Positions 43,598 to 55,560 are shown, numbered from the stretch's first letter. The stretch: 64,000 nucleotides of DNA from Bacteroidota bacterium (GCA_006226425.1 SBGX01000028.1:1-64000); one strand, 5' to 3'. Made by a program: numbers and translations. The notes: generated by a model not told the origin, from the letters alone.

Positions 43598-44116
43598 TTA
43601 ACCGTTAAACACTTTGTCCAGACTAATTCCACGTTGCTTGGCAACTGCTACCGCGTCTCTCATTTGAGAAAGGGCGTCAATTGTTGCCTTGATCACGTTG
43701 TGTGGGTTTGAAGACCCTTGCGACTTAGCCAATACGTTATGTACTCCAACACTTTCCAGTACGGCACGCATCGCACCACCTGCGATTACTCCGGTACCAT
43801 TCGTTGCTGGTTTCAGTAGAACCTGAGCACCTCCATACTTCCCTTTTTGGGCGTGTGGAACAGTTCCCTTCAAAATTGGAACTTTGATCAAATTCTTCTT
43901 TGCATCGTCGATCCCTTTAGTAATTGCCTCAGTTACTTCTTTGGCTTTTCCTAAACCGTGACCTACAATACCATCTTCATTTCCGACAACGACAATGGCT
44001 GAAAAGCTAAAAGTTCGCCCTCCCTTGGTCACTTTCGTTACCCGGTTAACGGCTACCAGCTTATCCTTCAACTCAATGTCTGCGGATTTTACTCTATTCA
44101 ATGTTTGTGTTGCCAT
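43598..44116 (-). CDS. rpsE: Ribosomal protein S5
   Basis: 172 residues. The S5 dsRNA-binding-like domain has [19 protein letters not shown], and the C-terminal domain has [16 protein letters not shown]. It supports decoding accuracy and mRNA entry. It follows rplR by six bases. Confidence 0.97.
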   Translation of the reverse strand: MATQTLNRVKSADIELKDKLVAVNRVTKVTKGGRTFSFSAIVVVGNEDGIVGHGLGKAKEVTEAITKGIDDAKKNLIKVPILKGTVPHAQKGKYGGAQVLLKPATNGTGVIAGGAMRAVLESVGVHNVLAKSQGSSNPHNVIKATIDALSQMRDAVAVAKQRGISLDKVFNG

Positions 44117-44122
44117 CGTTTC

Positions 44123-44476
44123 TTAAAATTTAAGTCCGCCTTCTCTTGCTGAGTCGGCCAATGATTTAACTCTACCGTGATACAGATATCCGTTGCGATC
44201 AAAAACAACGCTCTCTATTCCGGCTTTGACTGCTTTTTCTGCAATTTCTTTTCCAACAACAGCAGCTTGCTCGATTTTAGCAACTTTTTCTGCCTTTTTG
44301 TTCTTGTAAGAAGAAGCTGACGCCAGGGTTACCCCGTTCACGTCGTCAATCAATTGAGCATAAATTTGCTTGTTACTGCGAAACACAGTTAAACGTGGCA
44401 CTTGAGCATTACCAGAAATTCTTTTTCTGATTCTTCTCTTGATCTTCGCACGTCTATTTATTTTACTAAATGCCAT
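44123..44476 (-). CDS. rplR: Ribosomal protein L18
   Basis: 117 residues; [20 protein letters not shown] and [20 protein letters not shown] are typical. Binds 5S rRNA. 19 bases after rplF. Confidence 0.97.
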   Translation of the reverse strand: MAFSKINRRAKIKRRIRKRISGNAQVPRLTVFRSNKQIYAQLIDDVNGVTLASASSYKNKKAEKVAKIEQAAVVGKEIAEKAVKAGIESVVFDRNGYLYHGRVKSLADSAREGGLKF

Positions 44477-44495
44477 AACTCGTTAATTACATTAA

Positions 44496-45047
44496 TTATT
44501 TTGCTGCAGATTTACCAGCTTTTCTTCTGATTTCTTCACCTACAAAACGGATTCCTTTTCCTTTGTATGGTTCCGGCTTACGAAGGGATCGAATTTTAGC
44601 TGCAACCTGCCCGACCAATTGTTTGTCATGCGACTCCAATGTAACTACCGGGGATTTCCCTTTTTCGGTCTGTGCAGACACTTTAACTTCTTTTGGAATC
44701 TCGATAACCACCGGATGTGAGAAACCTAATGCTAATTCCAACAATTGTCCGTTGGCATTGGCTCGGTAACCTACTCCGTTGATTTCCAATTCCTTTTTAA
44801 ACCCTTCCGAAACGCCGATCACCATGTTGTTCAACAAAGCGCGGTACAAACCATGCTTGGAACGGTGGTCAGGTGCGTCCGATTCGCGGGTAAAGGTGAT
44901 TGTTCCGTCCTCTACAGATAATTTCACACAAGTATCTATTTCTTGTGCCAATTCTCCTTTAGGACCCTTGACGGTAACCATCGTTCCGTCTACCTTTACT
45001 TCTACTCCACTCGGGATCGTAACTGGGGATTTACCTATCCTTGACAT
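44496..45047 (-). CDS. rplF: Ribosomal protein L6
   Basis: 183 residues, two repeated L6 folds; C-terminal signature PEPYKGKGIRFVGEEIRRKAGKSA. It lies near the factor-binding site of the large subunit. 19 bases after rpsH. Confidence 0.97.
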   Translation of the reverse strand: MSRIGKSPVTIPSGVEVKVDGTMVTVKGPKGELAQEIDTCVKLSVEDGTITFTRESDAPDHRSKHGLYRALLNNMVIGVSEGFKKELEINGVGYRANANGQLLELALGFSHPVVIEIPKEVKVSAQTEKGKSPVVTLESHDKQLVGQVAAKIRSLRKPEPYKGKGIRFVGEEIRRKAGKSAAK

Positions 45048-45066
45048 TTTAAATAAACGTTATTAA

Positions 45067-45465
45067 TTAATATACGTAGCAGAGAACTTCTCCACCAACA
45101 TTCTTACTTCTTGCTTCTTTGTCAGTGATCACACCTGCTGAAGTTGAAACGATGGCAATTCCCAATCCGTTCAACACTCGTGGCAAATCTGATGCACTGC
45201 TATACTTTCTTAATCCTGGTCTGGAAGCACGCTCCAACTTGGTAATTGCAGGTACTTTAGTAGATGGATTGTATTTCAGGGCGATTTTAATTGTTCCCTG
45301 CTTATCATCCTCTTCGAATTTATAGTTTGTGATGTAACCTTGATCAAAAAGAATTTTTGTCATGGCACGCTTCACATTCGAACCTGGAATTTCCACTACC
45401 TTTTTACCAGCCATATTCGCGTTGCGAATACGTGTCAGGAAATCTGCTATAGGATCTGTATTCAT
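45067..45465 (-). CDS. rpsH: Ribosomal protein S8
   Basis: 132 residues; [20 protein letters not shown] and the C-terminal [20 protein letters not shown] signature. In E. coli S8 represses the spc operon by binding its mRNA; I see no clear copy of that site. 19 bases after rpsN. Confidence 0.97.
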   Translation of the reverse strand: MNTDPIADFLTRIRNANMAGKKVVEIPGSNVKRAMTKILFDQGYITNYKFEEDDKQGTIKIALKYNPSTKVPAITKLERASRPGLRKYSSASDLPRVLNGLGIAIVSTSAGVITDKEARSKNVGGEVLCYVY

Positions 45466-45484
45466 ATCTCTTCCTATTATTTTA

Positions 45485-45799
45485 TTACCAACTTGATTTT
45501 TTTACTCCTGGGATCTTTCCAGCCAAAGCCATTTCACGGAAAGTTACCCTGGAGATACCGAATTGTCTCATGTAACCTCTTGGACGCCCAGTCAGACCAC
45601 AACGATTGTGCATTCTGTTCTTGGCTCCATTGGCAGGCATTTTTTGCAATTTTCTCATGGCCTCCCATTTGGCTTCAATGGTCTCGTCATCCGTATTCTT
45701 TGATTTCAGAATCGCTACCAACTCAGCTCTTTTTTGAGCATCGCGAGCTACGAGTCTTTCTCTTTTGCGCTCACGCGCTTTCATTGATTCTTTTGCCAT
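45485..45799 (-). CDS. rpsN: Ribosomal protein S14, long zinc-free form
   Basis: 104 residues, with [20 protein letters not shown] near the end. One cysteine only, so there is no zinc ribbon; this is the longer E. coli-like type. Six bases after rplE. Confidence 0.96.
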   Translation of the reverse strand: MAKESMKARERKRERLVARDAQKRAELVAILKSKNTDDETIEAKWEAMRKLQKMPANGAKNRMHNRCGLTGRPRGYMRQFGISRVTFREMALAGKIPGVKKSSW

Positions 45800-45805
45800 T
45801 TCTTC

Positions 45806-46357
45806 TTATTTTTTTGTGAATGGGAATCCAAATGCATCCAACAACGCCTTTCCTTCCTCGTCGCTTTGTGCAGACGTAACGAAAGTGATGTCCATTCCTA
45901 AGATTCGGTTTACCTTATCAATATCTATTTCCGGGAAGATGATGTGCTCTTTTACCCCAAGGTTGTAGTTTCCTCGTCCATCAAAGCCTTTTGGGCTAAT
46001 TCCACGAAAATCTCGTGTACGTGGCAAAGCAACTGCTACCAAACGATCCAAAAAGTCATACATTTTCTCTCCTCGCAAAGTAACCTTCGTTCCGATTGGC
46101 ATTCCCTTACGAAGTTTGAAGTTTGAGATGTCTTTTTTAGAGATCGTTTGAATTGCTTTCTGACCAGCAATACGAGATAAATCTTCTACGGCACTCTCAA
46201 CCAGTTTTTTATCAGCCACGGCATCTCCGATTCCCTGACTAATTACAATCTTCTCAAGTTTAGGCACTCGCATTGGCGTTTTGTACCCGAACTTTTCAGT
46301 AAGCGCAGGAATGATTTCCTGATCATACTTTTCCTTTAGTCTTGGTGTGTATTTCAT
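45806..46357 (-). CDS. rplE: Ribosomal protein L5
   Basis: 183 residues; [16 protein letters not shown] and [20 protein letters not shown] are conserved. Binds 5S rRNA and contacts the P-site tRNA. Its ATG overlaps the rplX stop codon by one base (TAATG). Confidence 0.97.
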   Translation of the reverse strand: MKYTPRLKEKYDQEIIPALTEKFGYKTPMRVPKLEKIVISQGIGDAVADKKLVESAVEDLSRIAGQKAIQTISKKDISNFKLRKGMPIGTKVTLRGEKMYDFLDRLVAVALPRTRDFRGISPKGFDGRGNYNLGVKEHIIFPEIDIDKVNRILGMDITFVTSAQSDEEGKALLDAFGFPFTKK

Positions 46358-46674
46358 TACTTAATCTCCTCCCCTGACTTTTTAGCGAAACGGATTTTCT
46401 TTCCGTCCTTGTTCAACTTACTTCCTGTTCTTGTCGCTTTTCCTTTGTGCACCAACATTAAGTTGGAAATGTGGATACTTCCTTCTTTGTCCACAATTCC
46501 TCCTTCCGGATTAGATGCGCTGGGCTTCTCATGTTTCTTGATCATGTTCACCCCTTCGACAATTGCTCTCAGGCTTTTTCTGTCAATTGACTTAACACTT
46601 CCTTCCTGACCGCGTGACTCTCCGCTCAATACCTTCACGGTGTCACCTACTTTAATATGTAATTTCTGTTGCAT
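46357..46674 (-). CDS. rplX: Ribosomal protein L24
   Basis: 105 residues with an N-terminal KOW motif ([20 protein letters not shown]). An early assembly protein of the large subunit. It lies 19 bases after rplN and overlaps rplE by one base. Confidence 0.97.
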   Translation of the reverse strand: MQQKLHIKVGDTVKVLSGESRGQEGSVKSIDRKSLRAIVEGVNMIKKHEKPSASNPEGGIVDKEGSIHISNLMLVHKGKATRTGSKLNKDGKKIRFAKKSGEEIK

Positions 46675-46693
46675 TGTGTTCCAGTTTTAATTA

Positions 46694-47062
46694 TTAAAGT
46701 ACCTCAGGTGCCAGGGAAACGATTTTCATGTAGTTGTTCTCACGCAATTCACGTGCAACCGGACCGAAAATACGAGTTCCTCTCATTTCACCTGCTGCGT
46801 TCAAAATAACCACGGCATTATCATCGAAACGAATGTACGAACCGTCAGCTCTACGAACTTCCTTTTTTGTTCTAACTACCACAGCCGTAGCCACCTGTCC
46901 TTTTTTGACAGCGCCAGAGGGCATTGCGTTCTTGACTGAGACGACAATTTTATCTCCTACTGAAGCATATCGACGTTTTGTTCCACCTAATACGCGGATA
47001 CAAAGCACTTCTTTTGCTCCGGAGTTGTCTGCTACTGCAAGTCTTGATTCCTGTTGTACCAT
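46694..47062 (-). CDS. rplN: Ribosomal protein L14
   Basis: 122 residues, the standard length; [20 protein letters not shown] and [20 protein letters not shown] are typical. It lies at the subunit interface. 11 bases after rpsQ. Confidence 0.97.
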   Translation of the reverse strand: MVQQESRLAVADNSGAKEVLCIRVLGGTKRRYASVGDKIVVSVKNAMPSGAVKKGQVATAVVVRTKKEVRRADGSYIRFDDNAVVILNAAGEMRGTRIFGPVARELRENNYMKIVSLAPEVL

Positions 47063-47073
47063 TACTTAATTTC

Positions 47074-47331
47074 TTATTTAGCTCTTTCAACAACTTCAAC
47101 TACTCTCCAGTTCTTTGTTTTTGACAAAGGACGTGTCTCCATAATCAAAACCGTATCACCAATGTGGCAATCGTTTTTTTCATCGTGGGCGACAAATTTA
47201 GTAGTTTTTTTTACGAACTTTCCATATTTCGGGTGCTTTACCTTCCGTTCCACGGAAACAACGATGGATTTATCCATCTTGTCACTGGTAACGACCCCGA
47301 TTCTTTCTTTTCTTAAATTACGCTTTTCCAT
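47074..47331 (-). CDS. rpsQ: Ribosomal protein S17
   Basis: 85 residues, OB fold; [20 protein letters not shown] and [20 protein letters not shown]. Primary 16S-binding protein. 28 bases after rpmC. Confidence 0.97.
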   Translation of the reverse strand: MEKRNLRKERIGVVTSDKMDKSIVVSVERKVKHPKYGKFVKKTTKFVAHDEKNDCHIGDTVLIMETRPLSKTKNWRVVEVVERAK

Positions 47332-47359
47332 ACTGAAGCCTATTTCTTAGTTATCAGAC

Positions 47360-47554
47360 TTACGCCTGAGCATTTCTTTTGTTCAATTCAGTTTTCAGGC
47401 GGGCAATTGACTTTCTCAGCGTTCTAATCTGCATCGGGTTTTCCATTGGTGTTACCCGGTGAGACAGCTTCATTTTTCCCAATTGCTCCTCGAAAAGACC
47501 AATTCGGCTTTTCAAATCTGCATCTGATAATTGAGTGATTTCGTTCTGTTTCAT
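47360..47554 (-). CDS. rpmC: Ribosomal protein L29
   Basis: 64 residues, a two-helix hairpin; IRTLRKSIARLKTELNKR is the usual second helix. It lies near the peptide exit tunnel, where chaperones dock. Seven bases after rplP. Confidence 0.96.
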   Translation of the reverse strand: MKQNEITQLSDADLKSRIGLFEEQLGKMKLSHRVTPMENPMQIRTLRKSIARLKTELNKRNAQA

Positions 47555-47561
47555 CTTTCAA

Positions 47562-47990
47562 TTATTTTCCTGGTATTACATAGTCATTTCGCACGACGAA
47601 CTTACATTTGACTGGCAATTTTTGAGCGGCCAATCTCATGGCTTCTTTCGCCACTTCGTAAGGCACTCCATCTGCTTCAAACATGATTCGTCCCGGACGT
47701 ACCACTGCCACCCAGTGACTTGGTGCACCCTTTCCTTTACCCATCCGTACCTCAGCTGGTTTTGCTGTTACCGGTTTGTCTGGGAAAATGCGAATCCAAA
47801 CCTGACCTTCACGTTTCATGTAACGCGTCACGGCAATACGAGACGCCTCAATCTGACGGGATGTAATCCAACCAGGCTCCAGTGTTTTTAGACCAAAAGA
47901 TCCAAAAGCGATTCTACTTCCACGCTCCGCTACCCCTCTGTTTCGTCCTTTCTGAGCCTTTCTGAATTTCGTTCTTTTTGGTTGTAACAT
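47562..47990 (-). CDS. rplP: Ribosomal protein L16
   Basis: 142 residues; [19 protein letters not shown] and [20 protein letters not shown] are conserved. It organises the A-site region of the large subunit. 24 bases after rpsC. Confidence 0.97.
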   Translation of the reverse strand: MLQPKRTKFRKAQKGRNRGVAERGSRIAFGSFGLKTLEPGWITSRQIEASRIAVTRYMKREGQVWIRIFPDKPVTAKPAEVRMGKGKGAPSHWVAVVRPGRIMFEADGVPYEVAKEAMRLAAQKLPVKCKFVVRNDYVIPGK

Positions 47991-48014
47991 TTTCTAACTT
48001 TTTACTGTTTCAAC

Positions 48015-48731
48015 TTATTTTTTCTTTCTTTTTCCAGCTGGTCTGCGTCCGGCTCCTCCTCCTTTGGAAGAGTTTCCCATTCCAACATTTGGAGAAAGGT
48101 CTCGTTTTCCGAATACCTCTCCTTTGCAGATCCATACTTTTACACCGATCAAACCGTAAGTAGTGAGGGCCTCACCCACTGCATAATCGATGTCAGCTCG
48201 GAACGTATGTAACGGAGTACGTCCTTCTTTGTACATCTCTGAACGAGCCATTTCAGCTCCGTTCAATCGACCAGAAATCTTCACCTTAATCCCTTCTGCT
48301 CCCATTCTCATCGTAGAACCAATAGCCATTTTGATTGCACGACGGAAAGAAATACGAGCTTCCAGCTGGCGAGCGATTCCATCAGCCACCAATCGAGCAT
48401 CCAATTCTGGACGTTTGATCTCGAAGATGTTGATTTGAATCTCCTTCTTTGTCAATTTCTTTAATTCTTCTTTCAGTTTGTCCACTTCCTGACCTCCTTT
48501 TCCGATAATTACTCCCGGACGGGCAGTATTGATCGTTACGGTAACCAGTTTCAACGTTCTCTCAATAATAATTTTTGAGATGCTAGCTCGAGATAGACGG
48601 GCTCGCAGGTATTTACGGATTTGATCATCCTCCACAATTTTTTCGCGGTAGTTTGATCCTCCGTACCAGTTGGATTCCCATCCGTGGATAAAACCTAGTC
48701 TATTTCCTATTGGATTTGTCTTTTGTCCCAT
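48015..48731 (-). CDS. rpsC: Ribosomal protein S3
   Basis: 238 residues. The KH domain carries [14 protein letters not shown], and the C-terminal domain has [16 protein letters not shown] Gly/Lys-rich end ([18 protein letters not shown]) extends past the core. It lines the mRNA entry channel. Nine bases after rplV. Confidence 0.97.
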   Translation of the reverse strand: MGQKTNPIGNRLGFIHGWESNWYGGSNYREKIVEDDQIRKYLRARLSRASISKIIIERTLKLVTVTINTARPGVIIGKGGQEVDKLKEELKKLTKKEIQINIFEIKRPELDARLVADGIARQLEARISFRRAIKMAIGSTMRMGAEGIKVKISGRLNGAEMARSEMYKEGRTPLHTFRADIDYAVGEALTTYGLIGVKVWICKGEVFGKRDLSPNVGMGNSSKGGGAGRRPAGKRKKK

Positions 48732-48740
48732 GCTATCTTC

Positions 48741-49136
48741 TTATTTAGCACCATCAACAACGATGGTAACGTGATTGGATCTTTTTCTAACTCTGTGCGC
48801 TCTACCTTGAGGAGCTGTTTGAATTCTCTTCAACATAGTAGCACTATCAACCGTAATTGTTTTCACAATCAGGTTCTCTTCCTCAATGTTCTTATCCTCA
48901 TTCTTTTGCTCCCAGTTCGCAATCGCTGAACGAAGCAGCTTTTCCAAACTTTTAGAAGCAAATTTTGAGTTGTGTTGCAAGATGTTCAGAGCCTTGTTTA
49001 CTTCTTCTCCCCTGATGAGATCTGCAACCATTCTCATCTTTCTCGGAGCGATCGGAGATCCGTTCAACTTGGCGATTGCCATCGTTGATTTCTCCGCTTT
49101 CAACTGCTCTGCTTTCAGTCTTTTTCTAGCACCCAT
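48741..49136 (-). CDS. rplV: Ribosomal protein L22
   Basis: 131 residues; [20 protein letters not shown] and the tunnel-lining loop end in [17 protein letters not shown]. Its N-terminus is about 15 residues longer than the E. coli protein. 12 bases after rpsS. Confidence 0.96.
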   Translation of the reverse strand: MGARKRLKAEQLKAEKSTMAIAKLNGSPIAPRKMRMVADLIRGEEVNKALNILQHNSKFASKSLEKLLRSAIANWEQKNEDKNIEEENLIVKTITVDSATMLKRIQTAPQGRAHRVRKRSNHVTIVVDGAK

Positions 49137-49148
49137 CTGACTACTATT

Positions 49149-49427
49149 TTATCTTTTTTTATTTTTCTTATCTGCCCCGTGACCACGGAAGTTACGCGTT
49201 GGTGCAAATTCACCCAACTTGTGACCTACCATGTTTTCCGACACGAACACAGGTATGAATTTATTCCCATTGTGAACAGCGATCGTCATTCCAACAAAAT
49301 CAGGAGAAATCGTGGATGCACGTGACCAGGTCTTGATCACAGACTTACTGTTCGAAGCTTTCGCTTCTTCAACTCGTTTCATCAATTTGTAATGAATGAA
49401 CGGTGGCTTCTTTAACGATCTGCTCAT
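49149..49427 (-). CDS. rpsS: Ribosomal protein S19
   Basis: 92 residues; [19 protein letters not shown] and [20 protein letters not shown] are typical. Small-subunit head protein. Three bases after rplB. Confidence 0.97.
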   Translation of the reverse strand: MSRSLKKPPFIHYKLMKRVEEAKASNSKSVIKTWSRASTISPDFVGMTIAVHNGNKFIPVFVSENMVGHKLGEFAPTRNFRGHGADKKNKKR

Positions 49428-49430
49428 AAC

Positions 49431-50255
<825 letters not shown>

Positions 50256-50263
50256 TCTTCTTT

Positions 50264-50560
50264 TTAAATGTTGTTAAACAAATCAATCGTTTCTCCATCA
50301 GCAACTGTTACTACCGCTTTTTTCCACGGATTGTTTGGTTGCTCAACGATTCCCTTATTGGTGTATTTCACCGCGGATTTACCACCGCCATATGTCATTG
50401 TACGAACTTCAGTAATGTTCACTCCGTACATCTTCTCGACGGCTTTCTTTATTTCCAGTTTATTCGCTCTACGGTCCACTACAAATGTGAAGCGATTTTG
50501 ATTCTCGCTTGCTTCAGTAGCTTTTTCCGTAATTACTGGTTTCTTAATGATCGTATACAT
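50264..50560 (-). CDS. rplW: Ribosomal protein L23
   Basis: 98 residues; [20 protein letters not shown] and [20 protein letters not shown]. It sits at the tunnel exit and docks trigger factor and SRP. Six bases after rplD. Confidence 0.97.
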   Translation of the reverse strand: MYTIIKKPVITEKATEASENQNRFTFVVDRRANKLEIKKAVEKMYGVNITEVRTMTYGGGKSAVKYTNKGIVEQPNNPWKKAVVTVADGETIDLFNNI

Positions 50561-50566
50561 CTCTAA

Positions 50567-51193
50567 TTAGTTTAGAATCTTTTCAATGGCTTCAATTGAA
50601 CTTTCAGCCAACAACACTTTTTTCGCGTTCAACACATCATAAGTGTTCACTGAGTCCGCTGTTACGACTTTCACTTTCTTCAGGTTTCGTGAAGACAAAT
50701 AAACCTGGTCATTCGCACTACCCAAAACCATTAGTACCTTTTCATTTTCCAATTTCAGGTTTCCGATCAGGCTTTTGAAATCTTTTGTTTTAATTGCGTC
50801 AAACTTCAAGTCTTCAATCACCATTACTGCTTCCTGCTTGGCCTGATATGCAAACGCTGACTTACGAGCCAAACGCTTCAATTTCACATTCAGTTTGAAA
50901 CGATAGTTACGTGGTCTTGGTCCGAAGATTCTTCCTCCTCCAACACGAGTACCAGATTTCGCACTACCTGCACGAGCTCCTCCTGTTCCCTTCTGACGCT
51001 TCAACTTTTTAGTTGAACCTGTGATCTCAGCACGCTCTTTTGATTTGTGCGTTCCCTGTCTTTTGTTTGCCAAATGCTGTTTAACGTCCAGATAAATAGC
51101 ATGTCCGTTTGGCTCAATTCCAAAGATCGCATCCGAAAGAGTAGCTTTCTTAGAAGTCGCTTTTCCTTTTGAGTCAAATACCTTTACTTCCAT
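50567..51193 (-). CDS. rplD: Ribosomal protein L4
   Basis: 208 residues. The tunnel loop has KRQKGTGGARAGSAKSGTRV, and GGGRIFGPRPRNYRFKLN follows. In E. coli L4 also represses the S10 operon; no such leader is recognised here. Start and rplC stop share one base. Confidence 0.97.
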   Translation of the reverse strand: MEVKVFDSKGKATSKKATLSDAIFGIEPNGHAIYLDVKQHLANKRQGTHKSKERAEITGSTKKLKRQKGTGGARAGSAKSGTRVGGGRIFGPRPRNYRFKLNVKLKRLARKSAFAYQAKQEAVMVIEDLKFDAIKTKDFKSLIGNLKLENEKVLMVLGSANDQVYLSSRNLKKVKVVTADSVNTYDVLNAKKVLLAESSIEAIEKILN

Positions 51194-51807
51194 TATTTCT
51201 CTAATATTACGGTTGAACCTTTGGCTCCAGGGATTGATCCTTTCACCACAATTAAATTCTTATCAGCCAAAACTTTCAATACCTCCAGGTTTTCAATCAT
51301 CACCCGTTTGTTTCCCATCTGACCTGCCATGCGCATCCCTTTGAATACACGTGCAGGATAAGAACAGGCACCAATGGCACCAGGTGCTCTCAGACGATTG
51401 TGCTGACCGTGTGTAGACTGTCCTACACCACCAAATCCATGTCTTTTCACAACCCCCTGGAACCCTTTTCCTTTTGAAGTTCCAACTACGTCCACAAATT
51501 CTCCTTCTGAGAAGACACTTGTGTCCACTACATCTCCGAGATTCAAACCTTCAAAACCTTTAAACTCAGCCAACTTTGCTTTTGGCGAAGTTTTCGCTTT
51601 TTTGAAGTGACCTTTCAGTGCATTAGGCGTGCGATTTTCTTTACGCTCGCCGAATCCTAACTGAACTGCCTCATATCCATCCCGGTCTTGTGTCTTTAAC
51701 TGTGTTACGACACAAGGACCAGCCTCTATCACTGTGCATGGTGTTGCCTTACCCTCGGCACTGTAGACGCTAGTCATTCCGATTTTTCTACCAATTAATC
51801 CAGGCAT
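51193..51807 (-). CDS. rplC: Ribosomal protein L3
   Basis: 204 residues; [20 protein letters not shown] and [20 protein letters not shown]. An early assembly protein near the peptidyl transferase centre. 25 bases after rpsJ. Confidence 0.97.
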   Translation of the reverse strand: MPGLIGRKIGMTSVYSAEGKATPCTVIEAGPCVVTQLKTQDRDGYEAVQLGFGERKENRTPNALKGHFKKAKTSPKAKLAEFKGFEGLNLGDVVDTSVFSEGEFVDVVGTSKGKGFQGVVKRHGFGGVGQSTHGQHNRLRAPGAIGACSYPARVFKGMRMAGQMGNKRVMIENLEVLKVLADKNLIVVKGSIPGAKGSTVILEK

Positions 51808-51832
51808 ACTTTAACTATTAACTATTTATTTA

Positions 51833-52138
51833 TCAAACTTTAATTTCAACATCGACACCGCTAGGCAATTCCAAACGCATCAAGGCATCTACTGTCTTTG
51901 AAGATGAACTGTAGATATCCAACAAACGTTTGTATGCACACAGTTCAAACTGCTCACGCGCTTTTTTATTTACGTGTGGTGACTTCAATACCGTGTAGAT
52001 TCTTTTGTGCGTTGGAAGTGGAATTGGTCCACTTACTACCGCTCCTGTCGCTTTTACGGTTTTTACGATCTTCTCTGCTGATTTATCTACCAGGTTGTGA
52101 TCGTAAGACTTCAGTTTTATTCTAATTTTCTGACTCAT
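51833..52138 (-). CDS. rpsJ: Ribosomal protein S10
   Basis: 101 residues; [20 protein letters not shown] and [10 protein letters not shown]. It also acts as NusE in antitermination. It follows fusA directly (11-base gap); tuf, which often separates them, is absent. Confidence 0.97.
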   Translation of the reverse strand: MSQKIRIKLKSYDHNLVDKSAEKIVKTVKATGAVVSGPIPLPTHKRIYTVLKSPHVNKKAREQFELCAYKRLLDIYSSSSKTVDALMRLELPSGVDVEIKV

Positions 52139-52149
52139 TTCTTTACCAA

Positions 52150-54255
52150 TTAAGCATTCACTTTACCATTCACTTTTGCAATCACTTCTTCAGCAACATT
52201 CTTTGGTGCTTCTGAGAAGTGAGAAAACTCCATCGAGGAAGTAGCACGACCTGATGTAATTGTACGCAACTGAGTTACATATCCAAACATTTCTGCCAAT
52301 GGCACATCAGCTTTTACTACTTTGGATCCGTTCTTGTCATCCATTCCCTTCATCATTCCTCGACGACGGTTCAGGTCAGCAACAACATCCCCCATATTTT
52401 CCTCTGGAGTAACAACTTCCAACTTCATGATTGGTTCAAGCAATACCGGGTTACACTTTTTCAAGGCCGTTTTGTAAGCCATCTTGGCACACACCTCAAA
52501 CGACAATGAATCCGAGTCAACTGCGTGGAAAGATCCATCAATCAATTCAACTTTCATGGCATCAACCGGATATCCAGCAAGTACACCATTCTTCATTGAA
52601 TCCTTAAACCCTTTCTCTACAGATGGAATAAATTCTTTTGGAATGTTACCCCCTTTGATTGAGTTGACAAACTCCAACCCTGTTTTTTCAGAATCTTCCT
52701 GTGGTGAAATTTTAACAACGATATCGGCAAACTTACCACGACCACCTGTCTGTTTCTTGTAAACTTCACGATGATCAACCGGAATCGTAATGTTCTCACG
52801 GTAAGACACCTGAGGCGCACCCTGATTAACTTCCACCTTAAACTCTCTTCTCAAACGGTCTACGATGATATCCAGGTGAAGCTCTCCCATTCCGGAGATC
52901 ACTGTCTGACCTGTTTCTTCATCTGTATGAACACGGAAGGTTGGATCTTCTTCAGCCAATTTTGACAAACCAACAGAAAGCTTATCCGTATCCGCCTGCG
53001 TCTTAGGCTCGATTGCCAATCCAATTACAGGATCCGGGAACACCATTGATTCCAAGACGATTGGTGCATTTTCCGCACACAATGTATCTCCTGTACGGAT
53101 ATCTTTAAATCCAACAACCGCACCGATATCTCCAGCCCCCAATTCAGTAATTTGGTTCTGTTTGTTCGCGTGCATTTGGAAGATTCGGGAAATTCGCTCC
53201 TTGTTACCTGAACGTGTATTCATTACATAAGACCCTGCCGCAAGCTTCCCTGAGTATGCTCTCACGAAACACAAACGACCTACGAATGGGTCTGTTGCAA
53301 TTTTAAATGCCAGGGCTGAGAAAGGCTCATCATAAGATGGCTTTCTTGAAGCAGGCTCATCCGTTTTAGGGTTTGTTCCTTCAATAGCCTCAATATCCAA
53401 TGGAGAAGGAAGAATTTCCATCACCATGTCCAGCATCGCCTGAACTCCTTTGTTCTTAAATGCAGAACCACACATCATTGGAACTACTTTTCCAGCGATT
53501 GTTGCTTCTCTTAAAGCATCCAAAATTTCTCTTTCTGTCAAAGATTCTGGATCCTCGAAATATTTCTCCATCAACGTATCGTTGAATTCAGCTACTGCTT
53601 CCAATAACTTCTCACGATACTCAGTTGCTTCATCTACGATATCAGCTGGGATTTCAACTTCCTCAAAAGTCATTCCCATATCTGCCTCGTTCCAAACGAT
53701 TCCTTTAAAGTTAATCAGATCAACCACTCCCTTGAAGTGATCTTCTGCCCCGATTGGAATTTGAAGTGGAAGTGCGTGACTTCCCAACATTTCTTTTACC
53801 TGACGACAAACATTCAGGAAGTCTGCTCCCTGACGGTCCATCTTATTAACGAAACCAATACGTGGAACGTTATAGTTGTTGGCCAGTCTCCAGTTTGTTT
53901 CTGACTGTGGCTCTACACCATCAACCGCAGAAAACAAGAATACCAAACCATCCAATACACGAAGTGATCTGTTTACCTCAACGGTAAAATCAACGTGTCC
54001 TGGGGTGTCAATGATATTCACGTGGTAATCCTGATTGCGGTACTTCCAGTTTAGGGTTGTAGCTGCAGAAGTAATGGTAATTCCCCGCTCCTGCTCTTGC
54101 TCCATCCAGTCCATCGTAGCCGCACCGTCGTGAACCTCTCCAATTTTGTGACTCACACCACCGTAATAAAGGATTCGCTCCGTCGTTGTGGTTTTACCAG
54201 CATCAATGTGCGCAGCAATACCAATATTTCTTGTAAATTTAAGATCTCTTGCCAT
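52150..54255 (-). CDS. fusA: Elongation factor G
   Basis: 701 residues, five domains. GTPase motifs are [12 protein letters not shown] (G1), DTPGHVDFT (G3) and NKMDRQGAD (G4); domain IV has [15 protein letters not shown]. It drives translocation of tRNA and mRNA. It lies between rpsG (six bases) and rpsJ in a fused str-S10 cluster. Confidence 0.97.
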   Translation of the reverse strand: MARDLKFTRNIGIAAHIDAGKTTTTERILYYGGVSHKIGEVHDGAATMDWMEQEQERGITITSAATTLNWKYRNQDYHVNIIDTPGHVDFTVEVNRSLRVLDGLVFLFSAVDGVEPQSETNWRLANNYNVPRIGFVNKMDRQGADFLNVCRQVKEMLGSHALPLQIPIGAEDHFKGVVDLINFKGIVWNEADMGMTFEEVEIPADIVDEATEYREKLLEAVAEFNDTLMEKYFEDPESLTEREILDALREATIAGKVVPMMCGSAFKNKGVQAMLDMVMEILPSPLDIEAIEGTNPKTDEPASRKPSYDEPFSALAFKIATDPFVGRLCFVRAYSGKLAAGSYVMNTRSGNKERISRIFQMHANKQNQITELGAGDIGAVVGFKDIRTGDTLCAENAPIVLESMVFPDPVIGLAIEPKTQADTDKLSVGLSKLAEEDPTFRVHTDEETGQTVISGMGELHLDIIVDRLRREFKVEVNQGAPQVSYRENITIPVDHREVYKKQTGGRGKFADIVVKISPQEDSEKTGLEFVNSIKGGNIPKEFIPSVEKGFKDSMKNGVLAGYPVDAMKVELIDGSFHAVDSDSLSFEVCAKMAYKTALKKCNPVLLEPIMKLEVVTPEENMGDVVADLNRRRGMMKGMDDKNGSKVVKADVPLAEMFGYVTQLRTITSGRATSSMEFSHFSEAPKNVAEEVIAKVNGKVNA

Positions 54256-54261
54256 CGTATT

Positions 54262-54732
54262 TTAGAATCTAAAGTGTGAAAATGCTTTGTTAGCTTCAGC
54301 CATTCGAAGGGTATCTTCTTTCTTCTTGTAAGCAGCCCCCTCTTCTTTTGCTGCGGCAATAATCTCAGCGGCCAACTTACCAGCCATTGATTTCTCGTTA
54401 CGCTTACGTGCGAAGCCAATCAACCATTTCATTGCCAATGAATTTTTTCTCCCCTCACGCACTGGAGTAGGAATCTGAAATGTAGCCCCTCCAACTCTTC
54501 GGCTTCGGACCTCAACACTTGGAGTAACGTTTTCCAGTGCTTTTTTCCAAACCTCCAAACCGGGTTGATCTTCCACTTTCTGATCTACGATGTCAATTGC
54601 ACTGTAGAATATTTTGAATGCCAGGTTCTTCTTACCATCATACATCAGGTTATTCACAAACTTGGTTACCTGAACGTCGTTAAACTTGGGATCTGGCAGG
54701 ATCGTCAGTTTTTTTGCTTTTCTTCTTCTCAT
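54262..54732 (-). CDS. rpsG: Ribosomal protein S7
   Basis: 156 residues; [20 protein letters not shown] and [20 protein letters not shown]. It starts head assembly and contacts the E-site tRNA. 15 bases after rpsL. Confidence 0.97.
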   Translation of the reverse strand: MRRRKAKKLTILPDPKFNDVQVTKFVNNLMYDGKKNLAFKIFYSAIDIVDQKVEDQPGLEVWKKALENVTPSVEVRSRRVGGATFQIPTPVREGRKNSLAMKWLIGFARKRNEKSMAGKLAAEIIAAAKEEGAAYKKKEDTLRMAEANKAFSHFRF

Positions 54733-54747
54733 CTCTGAACAGCTTTA

Positions 54748-55125
54748 TTATTTCTGTTTTGGTTTCTTAGCACCGTACTTAGAACGACGCTGTGTTCTTC
54801 CTTCTACCCCTGCTGTATCTTCAGCACCACGGACAATGTGATAACGAACACCTGGAAGGTCTTTCACCCTTCCACCACGCACCAGCACCAAGGAGTGCTC
54901 TTGCAGGTTGTGTCCTTCACCTCCGATGTAGGCATTGACTTCCTTACCATTTGTTAGACGAACACGGGCCACTTTTCTCATGGCTGAGTTCGGCTTTTTA
55001 GGAGTAGTGGTGTAAACCCTTACACATACCCCTTTGCGCTGCGGACAGGAGTCAAGAGCTGCAGATTTGCTTTTCTTAACAACCGCCGTGCGTCCCTTGC
55101 GAACTAATTGTTGAATAGTTGGCAT
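54748..55125 (-). CDS. rpsL: Ribosomal protein S12
   Basis: 125 residues; first gene of the cluster. The decoding loops [13 protein letters not shown] and [14 protein letters not shown] keep both lysines whose change gives streptomycin resistance, so a sensitive form is expected. The promoter lies about 57 bp upstream. Confidence 0.97.
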   Translation of the reverse strand: MPTIQQLVRKGRTAVVKKSKSAALDSCPQRKGVCVRVYTTTPKKPNSAMRKVARVRLTNGKEVNAYIGGEGHNLQEHSLVLVRGGRVKDLPGVRYHIVRGAEDTAGVEGRTQRRSKYGAKKPKQK

Positions 55126-55181
55126 AAATTAATCTTACTTTTTATTAATATATTTCAAGCCCAAACATAGTTTTGGGGGTG

Positions 55182-55211
55182 CAAAGATAGAAAGAAAATC
55201 TTAGATTGCAA
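55182..55211 (-). promoter_or_regulatory. Promoter of the ribosomal supercluster
   Basis: Minus strand: TTG (55211-55209), 19-base spacer, TATCTTTG (55189-55182) followed by C; this fits TTTG/TAnnTTTG closely. A start near 55177 gives a leader of about 50 bases to rpsL. Confidence 0.75.
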
Positions 55212-55221
55212 GGGTTTAGGC

Positions 55222-55259
55222 AAATAAATCAGCCTTTTTTCACATTTGGCTGTTTATTT
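55222..55259. repeat. Long imperfect inverted repeat upstream of the rpsL promoter
   Basis: AAATAAATCAGCC pairs with GGCTGTTTATTT (one bulged base) across a 13-base loop. T-rich runs follow on both strands, so it can act as a bidirectional terminator. It starts 11 bases beyond the -33 element of the rpsL promoter and separates the ribosomal cluster from the plus-strand units to the right. Confidence 0.5.
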
Positions 55260-55346
55260 CTTTTTTTGACAGGATCAAACCTTCAAATTCGACGACAAAC
55301 ATAAACAATTTTCCTTTTGAAAAATCTCCCTTAAAAATTGGATGAT

Positions 55347-55380
55347 TTTGCCACCAGAGAGGTCCCCGTTTTTAAATTTG
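55347..55380 (+). promoter_or_regulatory. Consensus promoter of the 31-residue ORF
   Basis: TTTG (55347-55350), 22-base spacer, TAAATTTG (55373-55380). Both boxes match the consensus. A start near 55387 leaves a leader of about 40 bases before the ATG at 55428. Confidence 0.6.
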
Positions 55381-55427
55381 GCACAGCATTTGATTTTAGC
55401 TCATTGTAACCTTAAAAATTGACTACA

Positions 55428-55523
55428 ATGGATATCAAAGCACAAGCCCTGGAAAAAATGCTGAATGCATCTTTAGAAGAATACCTGGCGTTCCTGAGTA
55501 AACTCACGCTGAACGCACACTAA
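55428..55523 (+). CDS. Possible 31-residue microprotein
   Basis: Reads MDIKAQALEKMLNASLEEYL and goes on for 11 more residues to TAA. It would form one amphipathic helix with acidic and basic faces; there is no membrane segment. Support comes from the exact promoter upstream and a plausible codon pattern. I know no family. A non-coding role of the transcript is the alternative. Confidence 0.4.
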   Translation: MDIKAQALEKMLNASLEEYLAFLSKLTLNAH

Positions 55524-55560
55524 ATTATCATATAACAAATGATGACCATCGACGGGTCGT

